Assembly (NCBI RefSeq): GCF_000003815.2
Contig: NC_049990.1
Location: forward strand, 17,979,199 to 18,043,198
Direction of reading: 5' to 3'
Length of the DNA: 64,000 bases
DNA from: Branchiostoma floridae
Lineage: Eukaryota > Chordata > Leptocardii > Amphioxiformes > Branchiostomatidae
The position numbers were made by a program, and so were the translations under genes. Positions 61,301 through 64,000 of the stretch are shown one piece after another. A model generated the notes under the pieces. It ran no database searches. It saw only the letters and a program-made list of their open reading frames with translations, and was not told the DNA's origin. The first letter of the stretch is position 1, and each line of letters begins with the position of its first letter.

Positions 61301-62818
61301 CTCAGTATCAGAACAAGTTGCTTTTTGGTAGATGAAGGTTTGAAACGTCCCGCCGTTTTTAAAACTCATCTAGTTTCTTACGTAACTTTTGTATTGAGTG
61401 TCTTGGTTAGAGCTTTGGAGCTGTAGGATTAAACGCAATCCTTGGTTTATTATTGAATCATAATTACATTTTAAGCTCTGCAGGAGTGAGAGGTTCGCCG
61501 TCTTGATCGACACACTCCATCTTGAACACACGACCTTTACACAGCACCGTGATGTGGGTGGGTGATGGGCCTTCAGATTCTGTGCAAAAGCAGGGAAGAA
61601 AAGTTTACTCTACATATTTATCTGCTATGCATATTGTTGCTACAGCTGGCAAACAATTGCAATAGCAGTGCGTAAAGGGTCAATATTTAAGAGGTAAGCA
61701 TACTCCATGATTCATGCATGCTCTCAGTGGTCAAAATGCTGTAGAATCTTGCGTAACCTTAGGATCTGTATTCACAACCAGGATCTCTACACAATCGACA
61801 GTCAATTGCTGCCGGAAAATATCTACTATTCATGACAGTAATATCGAAGATAAATACTGCCAATATACGTCACGTTTGGGGCCACATAGCATCGACGCCT
61901 AGCGGCTGGGTGAAATATAACCAGCCAGTATTGCCCTGAAGAGAGTGAGAGACAGTCGCCGAAACGTAGGTTGTTGGTTGGATATAGAACCTGATTGTGA
62001 AAAAAAGAATCTCGTTTATAGCCAGTGATTTTCCTACCTTATGAAATTATTCACAACTGCAGTTTCTTACCAGACTGTGCAAATCAGTACAATGTAACCC
62101 CAAATCAAAGTCATTAAGTATCATTTAATCTTAACGGAGTCAAAATGAGCATACCTGTCTTAAAATGGCTGACAAGCTTGTCCATGGTCACACCAGGAAC
62201 CCTGTGAGCCGAGAACATGCTGCGAAACTGATCCATACAGAACGGCTGTCCTGTCAGCACAGCCTTGTCTACCGGTATCTGCTCTCTAATGTTACAAAAC
62301 ATAATTAATGTCCTCACCTTCTGTACAAACTTCAGACTTCAGGAAGATGAAGTAGAAAGATGGATAAAGGTTAACACCATTCCAAATCATGGGTTAACTA
62401 CAAAATACTAAAAACACAATATGGATATTAGTGACTTGGTTGAATAAGACATAGATATTGAATACGTCTATATAAATAGCGTACATTGACCTGAATAAGA
62501 ACGACTAATCATGATAGAAAATGTGTTTAGATGAGTTTTATGCAACTTTATCAAATTATATTGATTAGATGTGATAGTAAAACTTCATTTTCTGTTTTCT
62601 ACAGGTTCATCCAGACATACATTCTCTTGGGCTTACTTCCTGAGGAGTTTCCACAGATAGAGAGATGCCGAGAGGAACAGTGGAACCCTGTCTGCCGGTT
62701 CCACTCCTATGGCAGACCACATGTGGTCCATGACGGGTACAAACCCGACAACGTTGGAAGTCAGGGGAAGGGAGTGCCGTGACTGAAGGTACATCAGATC
62801 CACCCACCAGTCTTCAAG
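55357..62818 (-). CDS. CROT: Carnitine O-octanoyltransferase-like protein, 5' end missing
   Basis: Minus-strand exons: 62818-62637, 62285-62155, 61579-61468, 61226-61133, 60945-60832, 60668-60567, 60382-60299, 59969-59862, 59697-59567, (one exon probably in the 638-N gap), 57323-57245, 56543-56450, 55972-55856, 55471-55357 (stop TGA). About 487 residues are seen; the family has about 610. It transfers medium-chain acyl groups between CoA and carnitine in peroxisomes. Visible: LEDWWVDLMYLQSR, PFCMDQFRSMF, the catalytic histidine in FEHTPADGM, EELIFTIDDEI, KLHPDYYIQTALQLAYFRLH, CDRHLLGLRAIS and the C-terminal VSAWKSCKETSAEE. The last parts match CROT better than CRAT or CPT. The usual S-T-S motif reads N-T-L here (YVMLNTLIGY). 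The intron after 57245 seems to use a GC donor. The region YETAxxR...GRTE is not visible. Confidence 0.88.
56700..57217. mobile_element. MITE in CROT intron
   Basis: AGGCCACAGCAAGTGAATTTTATGGATGACATC on the left pairs with GATGTCATCCATAAAATTTACTTGCTGTGGCCT on the right. A related single end is near 17040-17085. About 518 bp, no transposase. Confidence 0.8.
57370..58007. other. Assembly gap (638 N)
   Basis: Lies between CROT exons 59697-59567 and 57323-57245. The missing conserved CROT exon (YETAxTR...GRTE region) is expected here. Confidence 0.95.
58010..58790. other. CROT intron sequence, CpG-rich in part
   Basis: About 0.8 kb with a moderately CpG-rich stretch (58250-58640). No supported exon and no clear repeat pairing seen. 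Confidence 0.4.
58797..59065 (+). repeat. Decamer minisatellite CTTTTCGTTC with an 18-bp variant
   Basis: About 25 copies of CTTTTCGTTC interspersed with four copies of CGCACTTTCGGTACTTTC-like units. A short related run is at 42175-42225. It creates Phe/Ser/Arg-rich frames on + and Lys/Glu/Arg-rich frames on -, none genic. Confidence 0.9.
59400..59490 (-). ncRNA. tRNA-like (SINE-type) pol III promoter sequence
   Basis: On the minus strand GGTTCGAATCC (a perfect B box, at 59413-59423) follows TAGCGTGCTGG (an A-box-like stretch, 59467-59477) at about 45 bases. The spacing is longer than in most tRNAs and no clean acceptor stem forms around it, so a tRNA-derived SINE head is more likely than a tRNA gene. 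Confidence 0.5.
61900..62030. repeat. Short repeat with CAGTCGCCGAAACGTAGG phrase
   Basis: Contains GCCCTGAAGAGAGTGAGAGAC and GTCGCCGAAACGTAGGTTG, related to 39050 (CACCGAAACGTCGG) and 33050. Likely the end of a widespread element; intronic in CROT. Confidence 0.45.
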
Positions 62819-62945
62819 CTGAGGACATTACGATACAGAAAAATATTCAAACAAGCTTTACATGGTTTCTATAATATATTGTTGCTGGGAAAATACGATC
62901 TTGTTTTCCCAAGTTTTAGGGCTATGTCGCCTGTAGATGTAACAT
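62788..62945 (+). repeat. Duplicated segment flanking transposon D, left member
   Basis: Shares GGTACATCAGATCCAC, GGACATTACGATACAGAAAA and GGGCTATGTCGCCTGTAGAT with 63728-63885. The left member overlaps the acceptor side of the first visible CROT exon. Confidence 0.7.
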
Positions 62946-62950
62946 CCATT

Positions 62951-63858
62951 GGCATAATACCGGTCGGTTTACTGCAATTTCTCAAGCAATGCTAATTTGG
63001 CAAATGATCAACGCATCATTTTCTCCAGTTACATGTTGCTGTTACAGCTTACCTTTGCCACTTCTTCTGTGTAAATTATTTTGTCTCTCTGGTCCTGCTA
63101 AAAACATAATATCGTAATTGGAACACACCGCGGAATTGCACGGAGAACGGGCCGGCGCGTGGTTGGAAGGGGGTGCACTTTACCGGCCGAACGAAACACG
63201 GCACAATTAACTGCCGCTATGTACCTTTATACATCCTCTGTTGTTCCTTTCTTTCCTGTTAGTAGTTGCACAAAACAAAAATCTGCATGAGCATACAAAA
63301 AGTCATGAGAAAATGGGCGTATACTGACAAGAATTTTCATTTAATTTTGGTCCGTCACAACCGCTATGACGTAAAACTTTACTGCTGGCCGTAGCATTAA
63401 AAATGGCGGGAAAATGGCGGCGTACGTTCAATTTGACCCATTCAGCCGTAGATCCGGGCGATAATGCAACGGTTCCTCACACTTTTACACGAGTTGTAGG
63501 TCACCAAAAGAAATTCAAGATTGCTGTTGAATCATGCTCGTCTTGTGCCGTGAGCATATGTGATTATTATCTACAAATCTGGCGATGAACGTGACAGTGT
63601 GTTNNNNNNNNNNNNNNNNNNNNNNNNNNNNNNNNNNNNNNNNNNNNNNNNNNNNNNNNNNNNNNNNNNNNNNNNNNNNNNNNNNNNNNNNNNNNNNNNN
63701 NNNAAACTTTTGGCCTTGTTGTCATTGAGGTACATCAGATCCACTTTGTAAATTATGTATTGGACATTACGATACAGAAAAATATACCTCAGAAATAACT
63801 ATTGTTGCATGTGTAGATCTCTTTAAGTTCCACTATTTTTAATCGACCGGTTTTAGCT
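62951..63858 (-). mobile_element. Non-autonomous DNA transposon D, copy 2 (inverted relative to copy 1)
   Basis: Begins GGCATAATACCGGTCGG and matches 34202-35070 in reverse complement along most of its length, including ATGTACCTTTATACATCCTC and GCTATGACGT. It ends near ATCGACCGG at about 63855 and is interrupted by a 100-N gap. Confidence 0.8.
63604..63703. other. Assembly gap (100 N)
   Basis: Exactly 100 N within transposon D copy 2; true size unknown. Confidence 0.95.
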
Positions 63859-63885
63859 ATAGGGCTATGTCGCCTGTAGATGTAC
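63728..63885 (+). repeat. Duplicated segment flanking transposon D, right member
   Basis: Partner of 62788-62945; see there. The order of the shared blocks is kept, but stretches between them differ because this member also contains the end of transposon D. Confidence 0.65.
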
Positions 63886-64000
63886 ACGTCACAAGAAAAG
63901 CTAGCTATAAATTGACATGTATATACATTGATAATTTCTGTGAATAGTTTCAGGTTGGTACGTCACTGAATAAAGAGACTCTGTTTACACAACCATTGCT

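Overview
The window looks like nuclear DNA of a cephalochordate (amphioxus, Branchiostoma-like). Every gene is split by GT-AG introns of roughly 0.1-2 kb, the proteins are chordate-type (class XVI myosin, cytosolic SULT, TLCD4, peroxisomal carnitine octanoyltransferase), and the introns and spacers are packed with short inverted-repeat transposons, as expected of an amphioxus genome. The species cannot be fixed from sequence alone. There are five runs of N; three are exactly 100 bases and look like generic scaffold gaps.

Layout. 0.7-15.8 kb (+): the 3' part of an unconventional myosin, best matched to class XVI (MYO16), with 19 exons covering the second half of the motor, an IQ-like neck, a long polyproline tail, WH2-like motifs and three P-x-W-K repeats. 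A conserved, open extra copy of one tail exon lies 3' of the stop (17.5-17.7 kb). 17.9-19.0 kb: three tandem 384-bp satellite units. 19.5-23.5 kb (+): a complete six-exon gene for a type II membrane collagen with a furin-like site and a C-terminal H-type-lectin-like domain. 26.0-28.7 kb (+): a complete six-exon cytosolic sulfotransferase. 31.3-33.6 kb (-): a CYP2-like P450 relic. 34.2-36.8 kb: transposon, tandem repeats and a LINE 3' end. 37.3-42.9 kb (+): a complete six-exon TLCD4/TMEM56-like gene. 44.1-55.0 kb: a palindrome of two roughly 5 kb arms, each with an intact four-exon P-loop sulfotransferase-like gene; the two genes point away from each other from a shared centre. 55.4-62.8 kb (-): most of a CROT-like carnitine acyltransferase, 5' end missing. 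62.9-63.9 kb: a second copy of the transposon seen at 34.2 kb.

The genes do not form an operon or an obvious pathway. Two themes stand out. First, local duplication: the exon copy, satellite, collagen 27-bp and 243-bp repeats, duplicated 5' flank of TLCD4, inverted sulfotransferase pair and duplicated flanks at 62.8/63.7 kb. Second, dense palindromic DNA transposons, several with visible target-site duplications. The most novel-looking item is the membrane-anchored, apparently sheddable collagen with an H-type-lectin-like head. The myosin tail with WH2 and P-x-W-K actin-binding-type motifs is next.
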